DNA of 64,000 nt from Microbacterium paraoxydans (GCF_019056515.1 NZ_CP064873.1:2914001-2978000); one strand, 5' to 3'; counted from the stretch's first letter, positions 8,924 to 19,782 are shown. The notes: a model not told the origin generated them from the sequence alone. Program-made: numbers and translations.

Positions 8924-10577
8924 GCGCTCACCCCCAGCGCCACGATCCGGTCGGCGATGTCCCTGGCCGAGCGGCGGTGCGAGACGAGCAGGACGGTGGC
9001 GCCGGCATCCGCTCGCGCGCGCAGCGACCGCCACAGCCGCTCCTCGGTGTCGGCGTCGAGGGCGCTGGAGGGCTCATCGAGCGCGAGCATCCGCTCCGGC
9101 ATTCCGTCGTGGCGGTACAGCGCCCTGGCCACCGCGACGCGCTGCGCCTGTCCTCCCGACAGCCCTGCGCCCTGCACACCCAGCACACGGTCGGCCTCGA
9201 TGCCCTCGGCGCACGCGGCGTCAAGCGCCCGGCGTACACGGGCGAGGTCGGGACCGGCATCCCCGAGGGCGACGTTCTCCGCGACCGTGCCGCGCATCAG
9301 CCCCGGCGTCTGCCCGGCCCAGGCGAGCCAGTCGGACGGTGCGAGCTCGGCGACGTCCCGTCCGCCCCAGGTCGCCGTGCCCGTGGAGTCCACCGCCCCG
9401 CGGAGGGCGGCGAGCAGACTCGACTTCCCGGAGCCGCTCGGCCCCTCGATCAGGGTCACCGACCCGGGCTCCGCGACGAAGGACACCGGCGGGAGGTCCC
9501 GCACGCGGAGTCCGTCCACCACGAGTTCCCGCCCCGCCGGCACGACGTCGACCCGGCTGCCGGACGAGTCCACGGGGTTCGGTCGTGCATCCGTGCCGGG
9601 GTCGTGCGGGCGCATGCCGCCCCGGTCCCGGTCACGCGCCGCATCCAGCACGTCGAACACGTCTTCCGTGGCCGCGACGCCCTCGGCCGCCGCGTGGAAC
9701 TGCACGCCCACCTGACGGATCGGGAGGAAGGCCTCCGGGGCGAGCAGCAGCACGAAGAGACCGACCTCCAGGCTCAGGTCGCCCGACAGCAGCCGGAACC
9801 CGACCGCGACCGCGATGAGCGCGACCGCGAGCGACGACAGCAGCTCCATCGCGAATCCGGAGAGGAAAGAGAACCGCAGCACCTTCATGGTCTCGCGGCG
9901 GTACTCGTCGGCGGTCACCTCGATGCGGTCGGCCGCCCGACGGTCCCGGCCGAACAGCCGCAGCGTCGACAGCCCCTGCACCGTGTCGGCGAAGCGGGCG
10001 GCGAGGTGCTGCAGCGTCTGCCACTGCTTCTTCTGCACCGTGCGCGTCGCGATGCCGATGAGGATGAGGAACAGCGGGATGAGCGGCAGGGTGATGACGG
10101 CGGTGAGCCCGCTCGGCCAGTCCTGCCACCACATGACCGCGACCAGCACCGGCGTCGCGATGACGGTGAGCACGAGCTGCGGGATGTACCGCGCGAAGTA
10201 CGCGTCCAGGGCTTCCAGGCCGTGACCGGCGGTGACGGCGATCTGCGTCTGATTCCGCTGTGCGAGCCACCCGGGCCGAGGCGTCCGACGGCCGCGACGA
10301 GCGCCGCGCGCAGCTGCATCCCGGTCCGGGCGGCGGCCTGCGTGCCCGCGGCGTCGGAGGCGGCGATGAGCAGACCCCGCAGGAGGGCGGTCCCGAGCAG
10401 CCAGACCAGGGTCACGGTGACATCGCGCCCGGCGATGGCCCCGACGACCGCCTCGGTGAGGAGCCACGCGAAGGCGATCGTCACCGCGGTCTGCAGGACG
10501 CCGATCGCGGCCGACGCCAGGAGGAACCCCCGGGCGGCGGCCGCGTATCGGAGCAGCCTCGGATCGACGGGTTTCAC
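8920..10577 (-). pseudogene. cydD: CydD, thiol reductant ABC exporter subunit, with apparent 1-base frameshift
   Basis: The N-terminal part starts with GTG at 10577, overlapping the cydB stop (GTGA), and runs KPVDPRLLRYAAAARGFLLA through the first two membrane helices to VGRLGPG. The remainder, beginning GWLAQRNQTQIAV and covering the rest of the membrane domain and the ATPase (Walker A GPSGSGKSS, signature LSGGQAQ, Walker B MLALDEPSSALD), is in a different frame. The switch falls in the run CCCGGG at about 10267-10275, and one extra base there would restore a full-length protein of about 550 residues. Either a homopolymer sequencing error or a real null allele fits. The membrane-ATPase linker contains a 27-base segment (9581-9607) nearly identical to intergenic repeat DNA at 40185-40211. 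Confidence 0.85.
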
Positions 10578-11602
10578 GCGTGCGCCGGAGCCCCCTCGAT
10601 CGACCGGCGGGTGACGCGCTTGCGGAACACCCAGTAGGTCCAGGTCTGGTACGCGATGACCAGCGGGAGGGCGATCAGCGCGGTCCAGCTCATGATCTGC
10701 AGCGTATACGGAGTGCTGGACGCGTTGGCGATCGTGAGACTGTACGCCGGATCGATGGTGGACGGCATCACGAACGGGAACAGGGCGGAGAACAGCATGA
10801 CGACGGCGAACATGACCGTGAGCATGCCGGCGAAGAACGCCCACCCGTCGCGGCGGACGAGCGAGAAGCCGACCGCCGCGATCAGGCTGACCGCCGCGAG
10901 CGCACCGGCTCCGATGACGAGCCAGAGCAGCGGAGCCTCGCGGCCCATCGCGATCGCGACCGTCCAGATCACCGTCGCGGCCGCGACGAGGATCGTCGGG
11001 ATGGCGGCCTTCTTCGCGAGCTTCTGCGCGTCCTCGTGCACCTGGCCGTCCGTCTTCAGCGCGACGAACAGCACGCCGTGCAGGAAGAAGAGCAGCAGGG
11101 TCGTCACGCCGACCAGCAGCGCGTACGGGTTGAGCAGCGAGAAGAAGCCGCCGACGTAGATGTGGTTCTCATCGATCGCCACCCCCTGCACGATGTTGCC
11201 GAAGGCGACGCCCCAGAGCAGTGCCGGGACGACCGAGCCGATGACGATCATCCGGTCGAAGCCCTGCTTCCACTTCCGGCTCTCCCGCTGATGGCGGTAC
11301 TCGAACGAGACGCCGCGGAGGATGAGCGCGAGCAGGATGAGCAGCAGCGGCAGGTAGAACCCGCTGAACAGCGTGGCGTACCACTCGGGGAACGAGGCGA
11401 AGAGCGAGGCCCCGGCCACGATGACCCACGTCTCGTTGAGGTCCCACACGGGACCGATCGTGTTGATGACCTGTCGGCGCGACACGTCGTTCTTGCCGAG
11501 GAACGGCAGCGACATGCCGACACCGAAGTCGAACCCGTCGAGGACGAAGTAGCCGACGAACAGGAAGGCGACCACCCAGAACCAGATCGTTGCGAGATCC
11601 AT
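10574..11602 (-). CDS. cydB: Cytochrome bd ubiquinol/menaquinol oxidase subunit II
   Basis: The second subunit of the cytochrome bd quinol oxidase, a high-oxygen-affinity terminal oxidase in the cytoplasmic membrane. The 342-residue length matches the family, and the protein is almost entirely membrane helices. It begins with the typical FLFVGYFVLDGFDFGVGM, followed by the conserved NTIGPVWDLNETWVI. It follows cydA with a 14-base gap and overlaps the cydD start by four bases. Oxygen limitation or respiratory stress would be the expected inducing condition. Confidence 0.96.
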   Translation of the reverse strand: MDLATIWFWVVAFLFVGYFVLDGFDFGVGMSLPFLGKNDVSRRQVINTIGPVWDLNETWVIVAGASLFASFPEWYATLFSGFYLPLLLILLALILRGVSFEYRHQRESRKWKQGFDRMIVIGSVVPALLWGVAFGNIVQGVAIDENHIYVGGFFSLLNPYALLVGVTTLLLFFLHGVLFVALKTDGQVHEDAQKLAKKAAIPTILVAAATVIWTVAIAMGREAPLLWLVIGAGALAAVSLIAAVGFSLVRRDGWAFFAGMLTVMFAVVMLFSALFPFVMPSTIDPAYSLTIANASSTPYTLQIMSWTALIALPLVIAYQTWTYWVFRKRVTRRSIEGAPAHA

Positions 11603-11616
11603 GATGCTCGTTCCTC

Positions 11617-13032
11617 TCAGTACACGACCGACGGCAGCTGAGCCGTCTCCTCATGGGGCTGTTCGTCGGTGTCCGGCCCCTTCTGGGCGGCCTTGACGAT
11701 CAGCCGGACCTCGACCACGGCCAGCGCGGCGTAGATCGCGGTGAAGGCGATCAGCGATATCAGGACCTCGAGTCCGCTCACGCCGGGCGAGACGCCGTCG
11801 CGGGTGGACATCAGACCGAACACGATCCAGGGCTGTCGACCCATCTCGGTGAACACCCAGCCCATGATGTTGGCGGCGAGCGCGAGCGGGAACGACCAGA
11901 TCGCGACCTTCCACATCCACGGCGCGACCGGCTTGGTGGCCTTCTTGCGGGTGACCCAGAGGCCGGCGACGGCGACGAGGGCGGCGGCCATGCCGAGGCC
12001 GATCATCCAGCGGAACGACCAGTAGGTGATCCACAGAACAGGGGCGAAGTCGGTGAGACCGGTGCTCGCATAGGTCTGGGCGTACTCGGCGTTCAGGTCG
12101 TTGATGCCGTGCACACAGGCGTCGAGCGTGTGGGTCGACAGCAGCGACAGCAGGTACGGCACCCGGATCGAGAACAGCTCCGAGCTGCCGTCCGGCGTGC
12201 CCAGCGTGAAGATGCTGAAGGAGGCATCGGCGCCGCAGACTGTGTTGAACGTCGCCTCGGCGGCGGCCATCTTCATCGGCTGCGCGGCGTACATCGCCAG
12301 ACCGAGCTGGTCGCCGGTGAGCACGACGCCCGCGGTGGAGAAGATCATCGCCCAGAGGCCGAACTTCAGCGAGACGCGCATGGTGTCGAAGTGCTGCCCG
12401 CGGGCCAGGTGCCAGGCGGACACCGAGATGACGACACCCGCGGCGAACATGAGCGCGCCGAAGATGGTGTGCGGGAACGCGGCGAGGGCGACGGGGTTCG
12501 TCAGCAGCGCCCAGAAGTCGGTGAGCTCGGCGCGGTTGGTCACCTCGTTGTACGTGTAGCCGACCGGGTTCTGCATGAACGCATTGGCGGCGATGATGAA
12601 GTACGCCGACAGGATGCTGCCGATCGAGACGCACCAGATGGTGGCCAGGTGGATCTTCTGCGGGAGCTTGTCCCAGCCGAAGATCCAGAGGCCGATGAAG
12701 GTCGCCTCGAAGAAGAACGCCAGCAGGCCCTCGAAGGCGAGCGGGGCGCCGAAGACGTCGCCGACGAAGCGGGAGTAGTCCGACCAGTTCATACCGAACT
12801 GGAACTCCTGCACGATGCCGGTGACGACCCCCATCGCGAAGTTGATGAGGAAGATCTTGCCGAAGAAGCGGGTGAGGTGCAGGTACTGCACCTTGCCGGT
12901 ACGTACCCACGCCGTCTGGAAGATGGCGGCGACGAGCGCCATGCCGATCGTCAGCGGGACGAAGAGGTAGTGGTAGACGGTCGTCAGGCCGAACTGCCAT
13001 CGGGCCAGGGCGAGCGGATCAAGCCATTCCAT
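11617..13032 (-). CDS. cydA: Cytochrome bd ubiquinol/menaquinol oxidase subunit I
   Basis: The heme-bearing subunit of cytochrome bd oxidase: it oxidises quinol on the outer side of the membrane and reduces O2 at the b595/d di-heme site. The 471-residue protein starts MEWLDPLALARWQFGLTTVYHYLF, with the heme-ligand His in the first helix. It carries the GRQPW quinol-loop segment (MGRQPWIVFG) and FFEATFIGLW, both family hallmarks. The Q-loop is the short form usual in actinobacteria. The ATG at 13032 lies inside the end of the regulator gene (14-base overlap) with GGGAGT upstream, so regulator and oxidase are probably co-transcribed. Confidence 0.96.
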   Translation of the reverse strand: MEWLDPLALARWQFGLTTVYHYLFVPLTIGMALVAAIFQTAWVRTGKVQYLHLTRFFGKIFLINFAMGVVTGIVQEFQFGMNWSDYSRFVGDVFGAPLAFEGLLAFFFEATFIGLWIFGWDKLPQKIHLATIWCVSIGSILSAYFIIAANAFMQNPVGYTYNEVTNRAELTDFWALLTNPVALAAFPHTIFGALMFAAGVVISVSAWHLARGQHFDTMRVSLKFGLWAMIFSTAGVVLTGDQLGLAMYAAQPMKMAAAEATFNTVCGADASFSIFTLGTPDGSSELFSIRVPYLLSLLSTHTLDACVHGINDLNAEYAQTYASTGLTDFAPVLWITYWSFRWMIGLGMAAALVAVAGLWVTRKKATKPVAPWMWKVAIWSFPLALAANIMGWVFTEMGRQPWIVFGLMSTRDGVSPGVSGLEVLISLIAFTAIYAALAVVEVRLIVKAAQKGPDTDEQPHEETAQLPSVVY

Positions 13033-13693
13033 GAGCGACTCCCGTTCTGTTCGACGCCTGCGCGGCGGTGTCGCGCAGCTGCACGGTGCATTCGGAGGGC
13101 AGCGCGGCCTCGCGCACGCACTCGGCTTCGAGCGGACCCCCCGCTTCTGCAAGGATGCCCTGCATCAGCCCGAGATGCACCTGGCACAGCATCGGGCGGT
13201 CCTCCGGCCGGCCGGCCGCGTGCGGGCACGGACTCAGATCGACGGTCAGACCGCGGTCGTCCACGACCGGCTCGAAGCCGCTCTCCTCCAGGTGCTCGAC
13301 GAGCGCGTCGAGCTGGTAGGTGGCGTCCTTCCCGAGGGCGGTCCCGGTGCCGGGGAGGACGCTCCGGAGCAGGTCGCCGCGACGGGCGGCGGCCTTGGCC
13401 TTGTTCCGTGCGACCGGGCTGGAGGCGTCCGGGGCCCCGGTGGCCGCGCGGTACAGCGTGCGCGGGCGCCCCCGGGTGGTGCGGTGCTCCACGGTCGGGA
13501 TGACGTAGCCGCCCTCGATGAGCCGCTGCAGGTGCTCGCGCACCGTGTTCGGGTGCAGGCCGGTGGCCTCGCACAGGTCGCCGATCGCGAGTTCTCCGGA
13601 GGCACCGGAGTGCCCGGCCTCGAAGAGGAGGTGCAGGATGCGCACCCGGGAGTAGCTGGAGATCGGCCCGCAGACGGACCCGCCGTTGGACAT
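13019..13693 (-). CDS. Winged-HTH regulator with four C-terminal cysteines, upstream of cydABDC
   Basis: A 224-residue regulator of the ArsR/SufR-like type. The N-terminal winged helix (about residues 12-85) includes IGDLCEATGLHPNTVREHLQ and a GRPRTLY wing. The C-terminal half carries Cys156, Cys170, Cys192 and Cys202 (spacings 13, 21 and 9 residues) plus nearby His158 and His173. That arrangement could hold an iron-sulfur cluster or heme, as in SufR-type sensors, though the spacing is not the textbook SufR pattern. It overlaps the start of cydA, so it most likely senses redox state, oxygen or NO and controls the oxidase operon. The mRNA looks leaderless: GATAAT ends 6 bases before the ATG. 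Confidence 0.8.
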   Translation of the reverse strand: MSNGGSVCGPISSYSRVRILHLLFEAGHSGASGELAIGDLCEATGLHPNTVREHLQRLIEGGYVIPTVEHRTTRGRPRTLYRAATGAPDASSPVARNKAKAAARRGDLLRSVLPGTGTALGKDATYQLDALVEHLEESGFEPVVDDRGLTVDLSPCPHAAGRPEDRPMLCQVHLGLMQGILAEAGGPLEAECVREAALPSECTVQLRDTAAQASNRTGVAHGMA

Positions 13694-13705
13694 GTCTCAA
13701 TTATC
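13694..13705 (-). promoter_or_regulatory. -10 element (GATAAT) of the cyd regulator, leaderless start
   Basis: On the minus strand GATAAT at 13700-13705 is followed by only six bases before the ATG at 13693, so the transcript should start at or next to the start codon. No convincing -35 box is visible in the GC-rich DNA upstream. Confidence 0.45.
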
Positions 13706-13793
13706 GGCCGGGGCCGGCGGCCGGCGGGGGAACCGGGCCGTGAATAATCGCCTGGTCGATAGGGATGTCTGATCCCGCCGATAGCCTGGGGGC

Positions 13794-15161
13794 ATGGCCA
13801 CCCGGAAACCCGCTCCCCCCGCGTACGTCTGCACCGAGTGCGGGTGGACGACGGCCAAGTGGGTCGGTCGCTGCGGGGAGTGCCAGCAGTGGGGCACGGT
13901 CCAGGAGCAGGCCGCGCAGACCGGCATCCTCCGCCGTGTGAACGCGCTCGCACCGACCGCCGATCGCGCGGCGCGGCCGATCACGCAGATCACGACGCAG
14001 GACGCGCCGCGTCGCACGAGCGGGGTCGGCGAGTTCGACCGGGTGCTCGGCGGCGGCATCGTGCCGGGGGCCGCGATCCTCCTCAGCGGCGAGCCCGGCG
14101 TCGGCAAGTCCACCCTGCTGCTCGAGGTCGCCGCGCAGGCGGCGCGGAGCGGGCGCCGGGTGCTCTACGCCAGCGCCGAGGAGTCGCCGGCCCAGGTGCG
14201 CCTGCGGGCGGAGCGGACGGGCGCTCTGCACGACGAGCTCTACCTCGCGAGCGAGACCGACCTCGCCACCATCCTCGGCCACATCGACGAGGTGCAGCCG
14301 CAGCTCGTCATCGTCGACTCCGTGCAGACCGTATCGTCGTCGCTGACCGACGGCGCGGCCGGTCAGCCCAGCCAGGTGCGGGAGGTCGCCGCGACCCTGA
14401 TCCGGGTGGCGAAGGAGCGCGATCTGCCGATCATCATCGTCGGCCATGTGACCAAGGACGGTCAGGTGGCGGGGCCCCGGGTGCTGGAGCACCTCGTCGA
14501 CGTCGTGTGCAACTTCGAGGGCGACCGGCAGACCTCGCTGCGCTTCATCCGTGCCCTCAAGAACCGCTTCGGTCCCACCGACGAGGTCGGCTGCTTCGAG
14601 ATGACCGGAGACGGCATCGCCGAGGTGCCCGATCCCTCCGGTCTGTTCCTGTCGCAGGGCGCCTCCGAGCCGGGGACCTGCGTGGCCATCTCCCTCGAGG
14701 GCCGTCGCGCCCTCCCCGTCGAGGTGCAGGCGCTCACCGTGCCGAGCAACGCCCCGAACCCCCGGCGCATCGTGCACGGCCTCGACTCCTCGCGGGTGGC
14801 CATGGTGCTGGCGATCCTCGAACGCCGGGCGGGCGTGCCCACCGGCAGCCTCGACGTCTACGTGTCCACGGTGGGCGGGGTGCGCTTCACGGAGCCCGCC
14901 GCCGATCTCGCCATCGCGATCGCCGTCGCCGGGTCCATCCAGATGATCTCGGTGCCGCGCACGGTCGCCGCCGTCGGCGAGCTCAGCCTCGCGGGCGAGG
15001 TGCGGCCGGTGACGCAGGCGGCGCAGCGGCGCTCCGAGGCCGCCCGGCTCGGCTACGAGCAGGTGGTGGACGACCGCTCGAAGACCCTGCGCGCGGCGCT
15101 GGGCGACGTCAGGGCGCGGAACAGCGCCCGTCGCCCCGACCGCGACATCCCGCCGTTCTGA
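13794..15161 (+). CDS. radA: DNA repair protein RadA (branch-migration ATPase)
   Basis: RadA helps process recombination intermediates as a RecA-like branch-migration helicase. The 455-residue protein has the three expected parts: an N-terminal C4 zinc finger (Cys13, Cys16, Cys27, Cys30), a RecA-like ATPase core with Walker A GEPGVGKST near residue 98 and the RadA-specific KNRFG motif, and a C-terminal Lon-protease-like domain ending in the AVGELSLAGEVRPV segment. ATG at 13794 follows a GGGGG tract. The intergenic DNA upstream contains a degenerate end of the 54-bp repeat (GATCCCGC at 13771-13778). Confidence 0.96.
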   Translation: MATRKPAPPAYVCTECGWTTAKWVGRCGECQQWGTVQEQAAQTGILRRVNALAPTADRAARPITQITTQDAPRRTSGVGEFDRVLGGGIVPGAAILLSGEPGVGKSTLLLEVAAQAARSGRRVLYASAEESPAQVRLRAERTGALHDELYLASETDLATILGHIDEVQPQLVIVDSVQTVSSSLTDGAAGQPSQVREVAATLIRVAKERDLPIIIVGHVTKDGQVAGPRVLEHLVDVVCNFEGDRQTSLRFIRALKNRFGPTDEVGCFEMTGDGIAEVPDPSGLFLSQGASEPGTCVAISLEGRRALPVEVQALTVPSNAPNPRRIVHGLDSSRVAMVLAILERRAGVPTGSLDVYVSTVGGVRFTEPAADLAIAIAVAGSIQMISVPRTVAAVGELSLAGEVRPVTQAAQRRSEAARLGYEQVVDDRSKTLRAALGDVRARNSARRPDRDIPPF

Positions 15162-15179
15162 GTCGGAGGGGCGCCCGGG

Positions 15180-15599
15180 TCAGGCGTCGAGCGCCTTGAG
15201 CAGCTCCACCGGGTCGGCCTGCATCGGGTGCGGTCCCGCGATGTCGAGGAACACGGTCGTGATCGGGTGGGCGGAGAGGAACGCGCGCAGCCAGGCGGCG
15301 TCGTAGATGCCGACCCCGGGCGGCAGGTTGGCGGGCTTGTTCTTCGCGTCGCTGAAGAGCAGCAGGGCGAGGTCACCCGAGTTCGGGTCCCGATAGGTCC
15401 ACACCTCTCCGCTGTCGAGCGGATTGTCGCGCGCTCCCGGCTTGATGAGCGGGACGACGGTGGTGCCGTGCCGCAGCGCGAGGGCCACCGCGGCGACGTC
15501 CTGCTTCTCGAGGGCGAGCGCCAGAGCCTCGGACCGGAAGTCCTCGGGCGCCGGCTTCTTCTTCGCGCTCTTCCCGGACTTCGCCTTCTTCGCTGCCAT
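15180..15599 (-). CDS. SseB-family protein
   Basis: A 139-residue cytoplasmic protein with a Lys/Ala-rich N-terminal tail (KKAKSGKSAKKK) and an SseB N-terminal-like domain (about 20-139), marked by LPLIKPGARDN-type strands, GEVWTYRDPNSGDLALLLFSD and the C-terminal TVFLDIAGPHP segment. No enzymatic activity is established for this family in actinobacteria. The gene is convergent with radA (18-base gap). A probable small-RNA unit with its own promoter lies upstream in the same direction, so a long structured leader for this gene is the alternative reading. Confidence 0.65.
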   Translation of the reverse strand: MAAKKAKSGKSAKKKPAPEDFRSEALALALEKQDVAAVALALRHGTTVVPLIKPGARDNPLDSGEVWTYRDPNSGDLALLLFSDAKNKPANLPPGVGIYDAAWLRAFLSAHPITTVFLDIAGPHPMQADPVELLKALDA

Positions 15600-15639
15600 G
15601 CCTCCAGCTTAGGCATCGGGGCGGCGGGGCGGCGCCGGG

Positions 15640-15785
15640 GAAAGATTGGGGCCCTCTCGAGTCCTCCATTGGGGACTGGGGTACTCGAGAGGGCCCTCGG
15701 ACTCTCGAGCGGCGGTGTCGAAGCGCTGGGGACGCTGTAGTTCGACGCCACTGGGGATGGCATGTTGCCGCATAGCGGGAGAGTC
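15640..15785 (-). ncRNA. Candidate C-rich-loop small RNA (6C-RNA-like)
   Basis: This reads as a complete small transcription unit on the minus strand. A promoter at 15792-15820 gives a predicted start near 15785. Hairpin 1 (15747-15761) has stem GCCA/TGGC and loop UCCCCAG. Hairpin 2 (15717-15746) has GUCGAA/UUCGAC outside and GCG/CGC inside, again with loop UCCCCAG. The last hairpin (15649-15696) has a perfect 14-bp stem and a loop containing CCCCAGUCCCC, then CAAUCUUUCC, and would act as terminator. Repeated C-rich loops are the hallmark of the actinobacterial 6C small RNA, which pairs with G-rich target sites. Here each loop has four Cs rather than six, so membership of that family is inference. 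A structured 186-base leader of the SseB-like gene is the alternative. Confidence 0.6.
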
Positions 15786-15791
15786 ACCTCT

Positions 15792-15820
15792 ATGGTATCC
15801 CAAAGACCGGGCCCTGTCAG
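15792..15820 (-). promoter_or_regulatory. Promoter CTGACA-N17-TACCAT for the candidate small RNA
   Basis: On the minus strand CTGACA (15815-15820), 17 bases, then TACCAT (15792-15797). It lies downstream of the stop of the secreted-protein gene at 15841 and points into a stretch without a plausible gene, which supports an RNA product. Confidence 0.6.
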
Positions 15821-15840
15821 CACAAGTGCCCGTCGGGCGC

Positions 15841-16485
15841 TCAGAACAGGAGGATCTGGGTGGTCGTGGCGCTGGGGAACCCGCCGATCGAGACGCCCAC
15901 GTGGTACGAGGCGCCACCGCCGGGAGCACGCTGACGGTTCTCCTGTGCGCAGGTCTCGACACTGGACCGGGTGCGGTCCCAGACGACCGGCTCCTTGCTC
16001 ACCACGGTGGACCCAGCGGTGAGCGTGGCGATCATGCTGCTGGGGTTCTCCTGGCAGTCCGTCGAGCGCCACCACTCGTCCGAGCCGCTGGAGATCGTGA
16101 ACACCTGCGTCGTGGAACCCACGTCGATCGTGCAGTCCTTCGTGCCCTTGTTGGTCAGGGAGATGGAGAGCTTCGGCAGAGCGCCGTCGGGATAGGACTC
16201 CGCATCCGTGACGGCTTTGACCTCGATGTCCTTCGCCTCGCAGGGGACGACGGCCGGAGTGGCATCCGCCGACGGCGAGGGGGCGGGCGAGGCCGATCCG
16301 GACGGCGTGGGCCCCGAGGAGGCGGAGGAGGTCGGTGCGGGTGCCGGCTCCTGCGCCCCCGTGGACGCCCACGGCCGGGCGATGAGGAGCCAGACGGACG
16401 CGCCGACGATCGCGAGGACGAGGATCAGCCCGAGCAGTACCGCCAGACGCCGACGACGGTACACGGCGGCGGAGTGACGGGGCAT
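15841..16485 (-). CDS. Membrane-anchored extracellular protein, DUF4232-like
   Basis: A 214-residue protein with a basic N-terminus (RRRRLAVLL), one membrane segment at about residues 13-36, a Pro/Ser/Ala-rich linker (about 40-78) and an extracellular beta-rich domain. The domain has four cysteines (in VVPCEAKD, TKDCTIDV, STDCQENP and VETCAQEN), likely two disulfides outside the cell. The layout (secreted, immunoglobulin-like, LSISLTNKGTKDC) resembles DUF4232/CARDB-like actinobacterial surface proteins; function unknown. It is transcribed on its own, upstream of the candidate small RNA. Confidence 0.6.
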   Translation of the reverse strand: MPRHSAAVYRRRRLAVLLGLILVLAIVGASVWLLIARPWASTGAQEPAPAPTSSASSGPTPSGSASPAPSPSADATPAVVPCEAKDIEVKAVTDAESYPDGALPKLSISLTNKGTKDCTIDVGSTTQVFTISSGSDEWWRSTDCQENPSSMIATLTAGSTVVSKEPVVWDRTRSSVETCAQENRQRAPGGGASYHVGVSIGGFPSATTTQILLF

Positions 16486-16546
16486 GCCTCCAGGTTAAGC
16501 GATCCCCGTCCGCGCCCCTGGGAGGCGCGAGGCGGTGGTCCGGGGC

Positions 16547-17047
16547 TCAGAGCACCTTGAGCATGCGCGTGTTGCCGAGCGTGTTCGGCTTCACATGCGC
16601 GAGGTCGAGGAACTCCTCGACGCCGGCGTCGCCGCTGCGCAGGAGCTGCGAGTACACGTCCGGATCGACGACCTGCTCCCCGATCGGGGTGAAGCCGCGA
16701 CGCCCGAAGAAGTCGACCTCGAACGTGAGGCAGAACAGGCGGGTGAGCCCGAGCGACCGCGCGTTCTCCTCGAGCCGCTCGACGATCGCCCGACCGACGC
16801 CGTGGTGGAGCCAGTCGTCGCGGACGAGCAGGGTGCGCACCTCGCCGAGGTCTTCCCAGATCACGTGCAGAGCCCCGCAGCCGATCAGCTCCCCGTCCGC
16901 CTCGGCGACGACGAACTCCTGCACGGCGCCGTAGAGCACGGCGAGATCCTTGCCGAGCAGGATGCGCTGCTCCACCATCGGCTGGAGCAGGTTCCGGATG
17001 CTGACGATGTCGGCGCTGCGGGCCGGCCGGACGATGTACGCGCTCAC
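16547..17047 (-). CDS. Amino-acid (glutamate) N-acetyltransferase, GNAT family
   Basis: A 166-residue GNAT-fold acetyltransferase resembling the short actinobacterial ArgA-type enzymes that make N-acetylglutamate for arginine synthesis. Visible elements are IRPARSADIVSIRNLL-like strand/helix 1, DGELIGCGALHVIWEDLGEVRTLLV (beta-strands leading to the acetyl-CoA site), the V-x-x-G/H-x-G-x-A motif as HHGVGRAIVE, and FFGRRGFTPI at the end of the fold. There are no other arg genes nearby, which is usual for this stand-alone type. The substrate is inferred from family resemblance. Confidence 0.75.
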   Translation of the reverse strand: MSAYIVRPARSADIVSIRNLLQPMVEQRILLGKDLAVLYGAVQEFVVAEADGELIGCGALHVIWEDLGEVRTLLVRDDWLHHGVGRAIVERLEENARSLGLTRLFCLTFEVDFFGRRGFTPIGEQVVDPDVYSQLLRSGDAGVEEFLDLAHVKPNTLGNTRMLKVL

Positions 17048-17088
17048 CCGACCAGCCTAGGACCCGCCCCTCCCGTCGGCTCTCAGAC

Positions 17089-17167
17089 GCGACACAGCTT
17101 CGGAGATCCCGGGCGACACCCCGGCGCCCCGGGGCGTCGCCCCGTGTGTCGCCTGTCGTCTCCGAAG
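17089..17167. repeat. GC-rich nested inverted repeat
   Basis: Outer arms CTTCGGAGA (17098-17106) and TCTCCGAAG (17159-17167) enclose a second imperfect dyad built from GGGCGAC/GTCGCCC and the near-palindrome CCCCGGCGCCCCGGGG, with GCGACAC/GTGTCGC copies as well. Only one copy is seen in this window. It could be a dispersed element or a bidirectional terminator between clpC and the acetyltransferase gene. Confidence 0.55.
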
Positions 17168-17199
17168 TCGTGCCCGGGGCGAGGGCGAAGTGGGGACGA

Positions 17200-17233
17200 C
17201 GAAGGGGCGGACGCTGTCGCATCCGCCCCTTCG
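17200..17233 (-). terminator. Hairpin terminator after clpC
   Basis: A 12-bp perfect stem (17200-17211 with 17222-17233, CGAAGGGGCGGA and its complement) with a 10-base loop begins 18 bases past the clpC stop. No U tract. Confidence 0.7.
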
Positions 17234-17250
17234 GGTGATCGTGTCGAGGA

Positions 17251-19782
<2,532 letters not shown>

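Noticed and set aside
13724..13778. Fifteenth copy of the 54-bp element upstream of radA
   Set aside because: Only the right arm (TCTGATCCCGC) is good; the left arm is poor and the span is 55 bases, so it was not counted.
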